From Mesorhizobium liriopis (GTDB lineage: Bacteria; Pseudomonadota; Alphaproteobacteria; Rhizobiales; Rhizobiaceae), in contig NZ_JAMXQS010000008.1 in assembly GCF_024053505.1 (NCBI RefSeq), positions 62,001-126,000 on the forward strand: a DNA stretch of 64,000 nt, in the 5' to 3' direction. Positions within the stretch are counted from its first letter, which is position 1. Each line of letters begins with the position of its first letter. Shown here piece by piece: positions 57,349 through 64,000 of this stretch. Both the position numbers and the translations under genes were made by a program. The notes under the pieces are model-generated. The model saw nothing but the letters and a program-made list of their open reading frames with translations, searched no databases and was not told the DNA's origin.

Positions 57349-58590
57349 ATGGTACGTTCCACGATCCGCACCACGCTTCTCGCCTGCCTCGCATCGCTGC
57401 CGCTAATGGGCGCGGTCCAGGCGGCGCCCATCGATGACCAGTTTCAGACCTGGCTCTCCGCCGACCTCTGGCCTGACGCGAAGAAGGCCGGCGTCTCCAA
57501 GGCGACGTTCGACGCGGCCTTCAAGGGTGTCGAGCCCAACCTGAAACTGCCCGACCTTGTCCTGCCCGGCCAGAAGCCGGAAACGCCCACCAAGCAGCAT
57601 CAAGCGGAGTTCCGCTCGCCTGCTGCCTACTTCGCGCCCAAGACCGTGGACGCCGTGGTGAATGGCGGGCGCTCGCGCCTGCAATCGAATGCCCGCACGC
57701 TGGCGCGGATCGAGAAGCAGAGCGGCGTGCCGGGGCCGGTGCTGCTGGCCGTCTGGGGTCGTGAGTCGGGCTTTGGTGCGGCCAAGATTCCCTACGACGC
57801 CTTCGAGGTTCTGAGCACCAAGGCCTTTCTTTCGACGCGCAAGGAGATGTTCCGCGCGGAAGTGATCGCAGCCCTCCAGATGCTCCAAAGCGGGCGCGTG
57901 ACGCGCGCCGATATGCGTTCGTCCTGGGCGGGCGCGCTCGGCCAGCCGCAGTTCATGCCGACCTCGTTCCTGAAGAACGCCGTCGATGGCGATGGCGACG
58001 GGCATGTCGATATCTGGACCTCGACGCCCGATGTGCTCGCCTCCATCGCCAACTACCTCGACCATTATGGCTGGCAGAAGGGGCGCGACTGGGGCTTCGA
58101 GGTGAACTTGCCCGAAAGCGTCTCCTGCGCGCTCGAAGGACCGGATCGCGGCAAGAAGTTCGGCGAATGGGCCAAGCTCGGCATCACCCGCGCGAACGGC
58201 AGGCCGTTTCCGAAGGCCGAGATGAACAAGGAAGGCTTCCTGATGCTGCCCGCCGGCCGCTCGGGGCCGGCATTCCTCGTCACGCCGAATTTCTATGTGC
58301 TCAAGGAATACAATGAGAGCGATCTTTACGCCCTCTTCATCGGTCACGGCGCGGACCGCATCGGTGGCGCGAAGAGCGGGTTTGCGGGCACATGGCAGCC
58401 GGTCGAGGGTCTGATGCGCTCGGACGTGGCGAGCCTCCAGCGCGCTTTGAGCGCCAAGGGTTACGACACGGGTGGTGCGGATGGCTTGCCAGGCTTTCGC
58501 ACGCGTCGTTCGATCGGCGAGTGGCAGACCGCCCAAGGCCAGCCTGCCACGTGCTATCCGAATGCCGCTTTGGTGAAAGCGGTTCGCTAG
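57349..58590 (+). CDS. Lytic murein transglycosylase (MltB family)
   Basis: The 413-residue exported enzyme cuts the glycan chain of peptidoglycan, forming 1,6-anhydro ends. It has a signal peptide ([16 protein letters not shown]), an MltB-type (SLT_2) domain with the catalytic Glu E139 in [10 protein letters not shown], and a C-terminal peptidoglycan-binding repeat ([20 protein letters not shown]). ATG 57349 is preferred over GTG 57340. Its stop codon overlaps the convergent stop of the next gene. Confidence 0.93.
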   Translation: MVRSTIRTTLLACLASLPLMGAVQAAPIDDQFQTWLSADLWPDAKKAGVSKATFDAAFKGVEPNLKLPDLVLPGQKPETPTKQHQAEFRSPAAYFAPKTVDAVVNGGRSRLQSNARTLARIEKQSGVPGPVLLAVWGRESGFGAAKIPYDAFEVLSTKAFLSTRKEMFRAEVIAALQMLQSGRVTRADMRSSWAGALGQPQFMPTSFLKNAVDGDGDGHVDIWTSTPDVLASIANYLDHYGWQKGRDWGFEVNLPESVSCALEGPDRGKKFGEWAKLGITRANGRPFPKAEMNKEGFLMLPAGRSGPAFLVTPNFYVLKEYNESDLYALFIGHGADRIGGAKSGFAGTWQPVEGLMRSDVASLQRALSAKGYDTGGADGLPGFRTRRSIGEWQTAQGQPATCYPNAALVKAVR

Positions 58591-59582
58591 GCCGCTTGCT
58601 TCAGCTCCTCGCACGACTGCGCGAGGATTTCGAACGAGCGCTTGCGCGCCTGATGATCGAATATCTGTGCCGTCACCATCAGCTCGTCCGCGCCGGTGTG
58701 CGCCGCGAATTCCGCCACGCCGCGCCGGACCACATCCGGGCCGCCCACCACCGAGCATGAGAGCGCCGAGGCGAGGATCGGCTTGAAGCGCGGATCGAGG
58801 TTTTCTTCATAAGCTTCAACCGGCGGCGGCAGCTTGCCGGCGCGGCCCGTGCGCAGGTTCACGAAAGCCTGCTGGAGCGAGGAGAAGAGCAGTTGCGCCT
58901 CGTCGTCCGTGTCGGCGGCGAAGACGTTGAGGCCCAGCATCACATAAGGCCGGTCGAGTTGTTCGGAGGGCTCGAAGCGTTCGCGATAGATGCGAATGGC
59001 GCTTTCCATCTCTGCCGGCGCGAAATGCGAGGCGAAGGCGTAAGGCAGGCCGAGCATGGCCGCGAGTTGGGCGCCATAAAGGCTGGAGCCGAGGATCCAG
59101 ACCGGCACTTCCTCGCCCTCGCCGGGAAAGGCATGCACGTTCGAGCCGGGATCACCCTTGAAGTAGCGCATCAGCTCGATGACGGAGCGCGGAAAATCGT
59201 CTTCCTGGTTGAGGCTGCGTCGCAGCGCATGCGCCGTGCCCATGTCGGTGCCCGGCGCGCGGCCGAGGCCCAGATCGATGCGCCCGGGATGGAGGGCGGC
59301 GAGCGTGCCGAACTGTTCGGCGATCACCAGCGGCGCGTGGTTGGGTAGCATCACGCCGCCGGAGCCGACACGGATCGTGGAAGTGGCGGCGGCCACATGG
59401 GCGAGCGCCACGGCGGTCGCAGCACTCGCAATACCCGCCATGTTGTGATGCTCGGCCATCCAATAGCGCTTGAAGCCAAGCTTCTCCGCGTGCTGCGCAA
59501 GGTCGATGGAGTTTCTGAGCGCATCGCCCGAGCTCGAACCTTCGGGCACCGGGGCGAGGTCGAGAACCGAAAGGTCGGCCAT
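58587..59582 (-). CDS. Luciferase-like (LLM class) flavin-dependent oxidoreductase
   Basis: The 331-residue TIM-barrel protein belongs to the bacterial luciferase-like superfamily (alkanal monooxygenase-like group). The landmarks are [25 protein letters not shown] and [10 protein letters not shown]. It probably uses FMN or another flavin as cofactor. The substrate is unknown. It is followed on the same strand, upstream, by a second LLM protein at 59646, from which it differs widely in sequence. Confidence 0.88.
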   Translation of the reverse strand: MADLSVLDLAPVPEGSSSGDALRNSIDLAQHAEKLGFKRYWMAEHHNMAGIASAATAVALAHVAAATSTIRVGSGGVMLPNHAPLVIAEQFGTLAALHPGRIDLGLGRAPGTDMGTAHALRRSLNQEDDFPRSVIELMRYFKGDPGSNVHAFPGEGEEVPVWILGSSLYGAQLAAMLGLPYAFASHFAPAEMESAIRIYRERFEPSEQLDRPYVMLGLNVFAADTDDEAQLLFSSLQQAFVNLRTGRAGKLPPPVEAYEENLDPRFKPILASALSCSVVGGPDVVRRGVAEFAAHTGADELMVTAQIFDHQARKRSFEILAQSCEELKQAA

Positions 59583-59645
59583 GAGATGTCTCCTGAACGG
59601 AAATGTTTCATTCCATATGGGAGGTGCGCCGGCCGCTGCCAACCG

Positions 59646-60689
59646 TCAGGCAGCCTTTGCGGTGCCGATCTCCTGCCGCACCAATGGCGCCACCTTGGTG
59701 CCGAACAGTTCGATCGCCTTCATGATGTTCGCATGCGGTTGCACACCGATGGCCATCTGGATCAGGAAGCGGTCGTTCTTGAAGAGCTTGTGGTTGGCGA
59801 TGATCTTTTCCGCGACCAGTTCCGGCTCACCGACAAAGAGATTGCCGCGCGGGCCACGTGCCGCGTCGAAATGGGCGCGGTTGGTCGGCCCCCAGCCGCG
59901 CTCGCGACCGATGCGGTCCATCACCTCGGCCTGCGGGCCGTAGAACAGGTCGGCGGCCTTGTCGGTCGTTTCCGCCACGAAGCCGTGGACGTTGATGCTG
60001 GTCTTGAGCGTCGCGGGATCGTGCCCGGCTTGCGTCGCTGCCCGGCGGTAGAGCTCGAAAAGGGGGGCAAAGCGCGGGGTCTCGCCGCCGATGATGGCGA
60101 GCGCCACGGGTAAGCCGAGATGGGCCGCGCGCACCACGGATTGCGGCGTGCCACCCACCGCCACCCAGATCGGCAGCTTGTCCTGCAGGGGACGGGGATA
60201 GACACCGCGATCATGGATCGCGGGCCGCATCGCGCCTTCCCATGTCACGCGCTCCGCGTCGCGGATCTTCAGGAGCAGAGCGAGCTTCTCGGAATAAAGG
60301 TCGTCGTAGTCTTCCAGCGCATAACCGAAGAGGGGAAAGGACTCGATGAAGGAGCCGCGGCCGGCCATGATCTCGGCACGGCCATCGGACAGAAGGTCGA
60401 GCGTCGCGAATTGCTGGAACACCCGCACGGGATCGTCGGATGAGAGCACGGTGACAGCGGAAGTCAGCTTGATGTTCTTCGTGCGCTCGGCAGCGGCGGC
60501 CAATGCCACGGCGGGGGCGGAGGCCGCATAATCCGGGCGGTGGTGCTCGCCCAGGCCGAACACGTCGAGACCCACCTGGTCGGCGAGTTCGATCTCCTCG
60601 ATCAGATCGCGCATCCGCTGGTGCGGGCTGATGCTGCCGGGGCCGGGGGCGAGGCTCACATCGGCGAATGTGTAGAGACCGAGTTCCAT
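59646..60689 (-). CDS. Luciferase-like (LLM class) oxidoreductase, Atu2307/SP_0267 type
   Basis: The 347-residue protein has the same fold as its neighbour but belongs to another subgroup, seen in the [11 protein letters not shown] start, [12 protein letters not shown] and [21 protein letters not shown]. It should bind a flavin. The gene is 63 bp upstream of the other LLM gene in the same direction. A role in detoxification or desulfurisation is possible but not supported by context. Confidence 0.85.
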   Translation of the reverse strand: MELGLYTFADVSLAPGPGSISPHQRMRDLIEEIELADQVGLDVFGLGEHHRPDYAASAPAVALAAAAERTKNIKLTSAVTVLSSDDPVRVFQQFATLDLLSDGRAEIMAGRGSFIESFPLFGYALEDYDDLYSEKLALLLKIRDAERVTWEGAMRPAIHDRGVYPRPLQDKLPIWVAVGGTPQSVVRAAHLGLPVALAIIGGETPRFAPLFELYRRAATQAGHDPATLKTSINVHGFVAETTDKAADLFYGPQAEVMDRIGRERGWGPTNRAHFDAARGPRGNLFVGEPELVAEKIIANHKLFKNDRFLIQMAIGVQPHANIMKAIELFGTKVAPLVRQEIGTAKAA

Positions 60690-60873
60690 GGCAAATCGCT
60701 CTTGAGAAAGGTGCGTTCTCCAGTTAAGAGAAGCCCCGTCGCCGCACTAGAGCATGGCTCGGTGAACGGTGCATCCAATAAGCGAAAAAGCATGGCAGAT
60801 GTGCTCGATCTGCCCTTGAACCGCGCGCCCGGATTCGTATGTAAAGCGCGCAAACTCCCCGAAGGTATGAAAG

Positions 60874-61302
60874 TTGGCAATCTACAAGGAACAGAATTTC
60901 GCTGATCGGCGCGGTGCGGCCAACGACGCGAAGAAGGCGCTTCTCGCTAAGTTCAAGGCACGCCCCTCGGACGACGATCCGGAAGTGATCGCTCGCAAGG
61001 CCGAGCGTCAGAAGATCCTCGAAGAGCGCGAGAAGCGCGAGGTCGAGAAGGAAAAGAAGCGTCAGGAGCGCTTGGCGATCGAAGCCAAGGAGCGCGCCGA
61101 GCGCGAGGCTCGCGAGGCGGTGGAACGGGCAGAGCGCGAAGCGCGCGAAGCCGAGGAAGCCCGCATCCGCGAAGCGGAAGAGATGGAGCGTCTGGCTGCC
61201 GAAATGGCGGACGAGGCGTCCAAGAAGGCCAAGCGCGACGCGCGCTATGCCGCCCGCAAGCAGCGCAACGGTCGCATGCCGCCTCCGCCGCGGCCGTCCT
61301 GA
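60874..61302 (+). CDS. DUF6481-type charged coiled-coil protein
   Basis: The 142-residue protein begins with a TTG (MAIYKEQNFADRRGAAN), preceded by GAAGG at 60861-60865. It is dominated by a long highly charged helix (EREKREVEKEKKRQERLAIE and following), and ends in KRDARYAARKQRNGRMPPPP. This matches a DUF6481-like group common in Hyphomicrobiales. It is soluble, very basic/acidic and likely binds nucleic acid or another protein, but the function is unknown. Confidence 0.82.
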   Translation: MAIYKEQNFADRRGAANDAKKALLAKFKARPSDDDPEVIARKAERQKILEEREKREVEKEKKRQERLAIEAKERAEREAREAVERAEREAREAEEARIREAEEMERLAAEMADEASKKAKRDARYAARKQRNGRMPPPPRPS

Positions 61303-61355
61303 TCAATTCCCCATGAAGCGAATGGCGCGGAAGCAATTCCGCGACATTCTTGTTT

Positions 61356-61487
61356 TCACTTCTCGGTTTTCTTCGCGCGGATTGCGATCACGGGTGCTGG
61401 GGCTTCCTTGCTTGCCGCGCCCTTCGCCTTGGCGTCCTTTTTCGGTTTGCGCGCTTCCTTGCCGGGGCGCATCGAACCTTTTGCCAT
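61356..61487 (-). CDS. 43-residue lysine-rich conserved-type small protein
   Basis: The minus strand holds an ATG with a strong GGAGG site 7 nt upstream. It encodes a 43-residue basic protein that begins MAKGSMRPGKEARKPKKD, continues with lysine/alanine repeats and ends IRAKKTEK. Small proteins of this MAKG...KPKK type are often annotated as hypothetical in alphaproteobacteria, so it is probably expressed. It is too short for most gene finders. It may bind nucleic acid or ribosomes, but that is a guess. Confidence 0.7.
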   Translation of the reverse strand: MAKGSMRPGKEARKPKKDAKAKGAASKEAPAPVIAIRAKKTEK

Positions 61488-61589
61488 ATGGGTTTCCTCC
61501 GTTGTGGTGTTGGGTCGAGTGAAGCGGAAAGTGGGGTGGGTGGCAAGATCGGTTCGGCCGCTTAGCGGCCATGCTGTTCAGGTGGAAGC

Positions 61590-61635
61590 GTTATCCCCAC
61601 CCCTTACCCCTCCCATCTGTGGGGAAGGGTAGAGG
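61590..61635 (+). repeat. Diverged copy of the GC-rich palindromic repeat (copy 3)
   Basis: The segment shares TCCCCACCCCTTACCCCTCCC and the following GTGGGGAAGGG with the repeats at 9212 and 9321, with a changed loop (ATCT for ACAA). It lies in the short gap before rmuC. No gene overlaps it. Confidence 0.65.
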
Positions 61636-61671
61636 CGACCTATCCGGTTCCGCCAATCCTGCCGATTGCCC

Positions 61672-62862
61672 TTACTCCCCATCCTCCACGATCCGCAGCC
61701 GCAACGCTCCCGGCCTCGGCTCCACCCGCCGCACCGGTTCCGGCTGAGCCCCCTCGCTCAGTTCCATCGCCTCTATCCGCTCGCCGCGCTTGGTCAATCT
61801 CTCCGTCACCGCGAGAATGTCGCCGACATCCTTGCCTGTCTGAGTCCAGTGCTGGTTGAGCTTGCGCACGCGCTCGTCGAGGCGGCCCAGATCCTCGCCA
61901 AGCTTGGCAACTTCCGCCTGAATCAGATGCGCCTGCTCGCGCATGCGGGCGTCCTTGAGGATGCCTTGCATGACCTGGATCGACAGCATCAGGAGCGAGG
62001 GCGAGACGATCACCACGCGTGCCCGATGCGCGCGCTGGACGATGGTGTCGAAGTTCTCGTGGATTTCCGCGAACACGCCCTCCGAAGGCACGAACATGAA
62101 GGCCGTGTCCTGCGTTTCGCCGGGCAAAAGATACTTGGTTGAAATATCGCGGATATGGACTTCGATGTCGCGGCGGAAACTTTGGGCCGCGGCCTTGCGG
62201 GTTTCCGGCGTGTCGGCGGCGCGGATGGCGTTCCAGGCTTCGAGCGGGAACTTGGCGTCGACGGCCAAGGAAGGCTGGCCGTTGGGCATGCGGATCAGGC
62301 AATCGGGCCTGCTGCCATTCGAAAGCGTCGCCTGAAACTCGAAAGCGCCATGTGGCAGGGCGTCGGCCACGATGGCTTCCATGCGGCCCTGGCCGAAGGC
62401 GCCACGTGCCTGCTTGTCGGAGAGCACGTGTTGCAGCTTCACGACCTGCCCGGCAAGGCTCTGGATGTTGGCCTGTGCCGCATCGATCGCCGCCAGCCGC
62501 TCGCCGAGCTTGGACAGGTTGAGATGCGTCGCGCGGGTCTGCTCGACCATGGTCTGGCCGATGCGGCCTGTCATCGCGTCGAGGCGCTGGCCGACGGAGC
62601 GGTTGAGCTCCGCCTGCCGGGCACCCAGCGCATCGGCGACCGCACCCAGGCGACCACCGAGTTCGGCCTGCGTGCGGGCGAGGGCTTCGAATTGGCGATT
62701 GGCGCGCCGGGCGCTGCGCGCGAAGAGGGCGACGAGCGTAAGAGCCGCGAGTCCCAGCCCGGCAAGCAGCAACTGCCCCGAGCTCAGCGTGGTCGCGCCG
62801 AGGCGGAAGGCGGGTTCTGCGAGGGCTGAAGCGTCCATAGCGGCAAGCTTTGTCCGATTCAT
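61672..62862 (-). CDS. rmuC: DNA recombination protein RmuC homologue
   Basis: RmuC proteins limit recombination between short repeats and are predicted nuclease-like. The 396-residue product has an N-terminal membrane segment ([18 protein letters not shown]), a coiled-coil region (about 60-160), and the conserved RmuC domain with [23 protein letters not shown] and [15 protein letters not shown]. Start 62862 is given; ATG 62838 is also possible. It is divergent from def. Confidence 0.9.
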   Translation of the reverse strand: MNRTKLAAMDASALAEPAFRLGATTLSSGQLLLAGLGLAALTLVALFARSARRANRQFEALARTQAELGGRLGAVADALGARQAELNRSVGQRLDAMTGRIGQTMVEQTRATHLNLSKLGERLAAIDAAQANIQSLAGQVVKLQHVLSDKQARGAFGQGRMEAIVADALPHGAFEFQATLSNGSRPDCLIRMPNGQPSLAVDAKFPLEAWNAIRAADTPETRKAAAQSFRRDIEVHIRDISTKYLLPGETQDTAFMFVPSEGVFAEIHENFDTIVQRAHRARVVIVSPSLLMLSIQVMQGILKDARMREQAHLIQAEVAKLGEDLGRLDERVRKLNQHWTQTGKDVGDILAVTERLTKRGERIEAMELSEGAQPEPVRRVEPRPGALRLRIVEDGE

Positions 62863-62928
62863 CTTAAGGAAGACGGAACAAAGCGGGACCGTGTTGACGA
62901 CAGCGAGGCGGCCATCTACCTGAACGCC

Positions 62929-63462
62929 ATGACGATCAAGCCCCTCGTGATCCTGCCCGACCCGCTTTTGCGCGAGGTCTCCAAGCCCGTCGAACGCTTC
63001 GACGCCGACCTGCGCCGCTTCAACGCGGACATGTTCGAGACCATGTATGACGCGCCGGGCATCGGGTTGGCCGCGATCCAGGTCGGCGAGCCGTTGCGCA
63101 TGCTGGTGATCGACCTCGCCAAGGAAGAGGAGGAGCCGCAGCCGCTGACCGTCATCAACCCGGAGATCGTCCACAACGGCGACGAGCGCTCGGTCTACGA
63201 GGAAGGCTGTCTGTCGATCCCCGACTACTATGCCGAGGTAGAGCGTCCGGCTGTTATCCGCGTGCGCTTCCTCGATATCGAAGGCAAGCAACAGGAGATC
63301 GAGGCCAATGGCCTGCTCGCGACCTGCTTGCAGCACGAGATCGACCATCTGAACGGCGTGCTCTTCATCGATCATATCTCGAAACTCAAGCGCGACATGG
63401 TGGTGCGCCGCTTCAAGAAGCTCGCCAAGGACAGACCGGCGCCCTCGAAGCTCGCAAGCTGA
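62929..63462 (+). CDS. def: Peptide deformylase
   Basis: Def removes the formyl group from the N-terminus of nascent proteins. The 177-residue product has all three motifs: GIGLAAIQ (44-51), EGCLS (92-96, metal ligand C94) and HEIDH (136-140, with H136 and H140 as metal ligands). It is followed after 20 bp by fmt, the reciprocal formyltransferase, the conserved arrangement. Confidence 0.98.
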   Translation: MTIKPLVILPDPLLREVSKPVERFDADLRRFNADMFETMYDAPGIGLAAIQVGEPLRMLVIDLAKEEEEPQPLTVINPEIVHNGDERSVYEEGCLSIPDYYAEVERPAVIRVRFLDIEGKQQEIEANGLLATCLQHEIDHLNGVLFIDHISKLKRDMVVRRFKKLAKDRPAPSKLAS

Positions 63463-63482
63463 GTGGGGCAGGGGACGCGTCG

Positions 63483-64000
63483 GTGAAACACCGCTTGGTT
63501 TTCATGGGCACGCCGGATTTCTCCGTGCCCACGCTTCGCGCGCTTCATGATGCAGGCCACGCGATCGTTGCCGTTTACTCCCAGCCGCCGCGCCCGGCAG
63601 GGCGCCGTGGGCTTGAGCTTGTGCCGTCGCCCGTGGCGCGGGAGGCGGAACGGCTCGGAATTCCTGTTCGCACGCCGGTCTCGTTGAAGAGTGCCGAGGA
63701 GCACGAGGCGTTTCGGGCGCTGGATGCGGATGTGGCGGTGGTGGTGGCCTATGGGCTGATCCTGCCGCCTGCGATCCTCGAAGCGCCACGCTTTGGCTGC
63801 CTCAATGGCCATGCCTCGCTTCTGCCGCGCTGGCGCGGTGCCGCCCCCATCCAGCGGGCCATCATGGCCGGCGACCGGGAAACCGGCACGATGGTGATGC
63901 AGATGGAGCGCGGGCTGGACACCGGCCCCGTCGCCCTGACCGCGCGGCTTGCCATCGGCGCGGACGAGACGGCCGGAGAGTTGCATGACCGATTGAGCGA
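63483..64000 (+). CDS. fmt: Methionyl-tRNA formyltransferase, 3' end missing
   Basis: Fmt formylates initiator Met-tRNA. The gene starts with GTG at 63483, with an AGGGGA site upstream, and runs off the right edge. The visible 172 residues contain the N-terminal [16 protein letters not shown], the [13 protein letters not shown] signature and [12 protein letters not shown] (D in the active site). The segment [10 protein letters not shown] has a Gly where most members have an Ile (NIHA), so the catalytic Asn-His pair is still present. Confidence 0.95.
   Translation, partial: MKHRLVFMGTPDFSVPTLRALHDAGHAIVAVYSQPPRPAGRRGLELVPSPVAREAERLGIPVRTPVSLKSAEEHEAFRALDADVAVVVAYGLILPPAILEAPRFGCLNGHASLLPRWRGAAPIQRAIMAGDRETGTMVMQMERGLDTGPVALTARLAIGADETAGELHDRLS

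Noticed and set aside
57403-58758. A 451-codon minus-strand frame opposite the lytic transglycosylase
   Set aside because: It is composed of low-complexity Arg/Ala/Gly sequence and lies opposite a clear MltB-type gene.

Overview
The window is a GC-rich, almost fully coding stretch of a bacterial chromosome from an alphaproteobacterium, most likely a member of Hyphomicrobiales (Rhizobiales). The evidence is the gene order nusA-side RNA-binding protein/infB/rbfA/truB/rpsO/pnp, the divergent irr and fabA-fabB-fabI pair, rpsT-dnaA-dnaN-recF, a Tad/Cpa pilus locus, a YejABEF importer with two binding proteins, the ffs-dnaX-ybaB-recR block, and many GANTC sites upstream of dnaA (the target of the alphaproteobacterial methylase CcrM). 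I cannot name the genus from sequence alone. No tRNA or rRNA gene, transposase, prophage or CRISPR array was seen.

Layout: 1-9168 is the translation/RNA-decay block (L7Ae-like RNA-binding protein fragment, infB, rbfA, truB, corA, rpsO, pnp), with clear stem-loops after infB, rpsO and pnp, a structured pnp leader, and a 185-bp intergenic repeat element between truB and corA. 9169-9462 holds an inverted pair of 42-bp palindromic repeats. 9463-16598 carries an RsmC-like methyltransferase, the unsaturated fatty acid genes fabI/fabB/fabA, the iron regulator irr, an SH3 protein, a 2-hydroxyacid dehydrogenase and a MoeB-type enzyme. 16624-21510 is the replication-initiation block recF, dnaN, dnaA, rpsT on the minus strand, with a long dnaA upstream region densely packed with GANTC. 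mutM and deoB follow.

23828-35693 is an almost complete tight-adherence (Tad/Flp) pilus locus: two minor pseudopilins and a free-standing secretin-N-domain protein on the minus strand, then flp pilin, cpaA, cpaB, cpaC, cpaD, cpaE, cpaF, tadB and tadC on the plus strand, and the tadD lipoprotein pointing back. 35814-38436 is a peptidase/MarR/NlpC-P60 cluster. 38441-47896 is a minus-strand operon: two YejA-type binding proteins (one Sec, one Tat exported), yejB, yejE, a vapBC toxin-antitoxin pair, yejF and ghrA. A second copy of the intergenic repeat sits between the binding proteins and yejB, and vapC overlaps the yejF start.

48079-64000 holds cytochrome c, kdsB, pheA, an EptA-type phosphoethanolamine transferase, nudC, a HIT protein, the SRP RNA gene, dnaX, ybaB, a small membrane protein, recR, a lytic transglycosylase, two luciferase-like oxidoreductases, a DUF6481-type protein, an unlisted 43-residue basic protein, rmuC, def and the start of fmt.

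Most of the window is housekeeping. The parts that deserve a second look are the 12-site GANTC cluster upstream of dnaA, the pair of related intergenic elements with terminal inverted repeats, the toxin-antitoxin pair embedded in the peptide importer operon, the free-standing secretin-N-like protein of the pilus locus, and the small basic protein.
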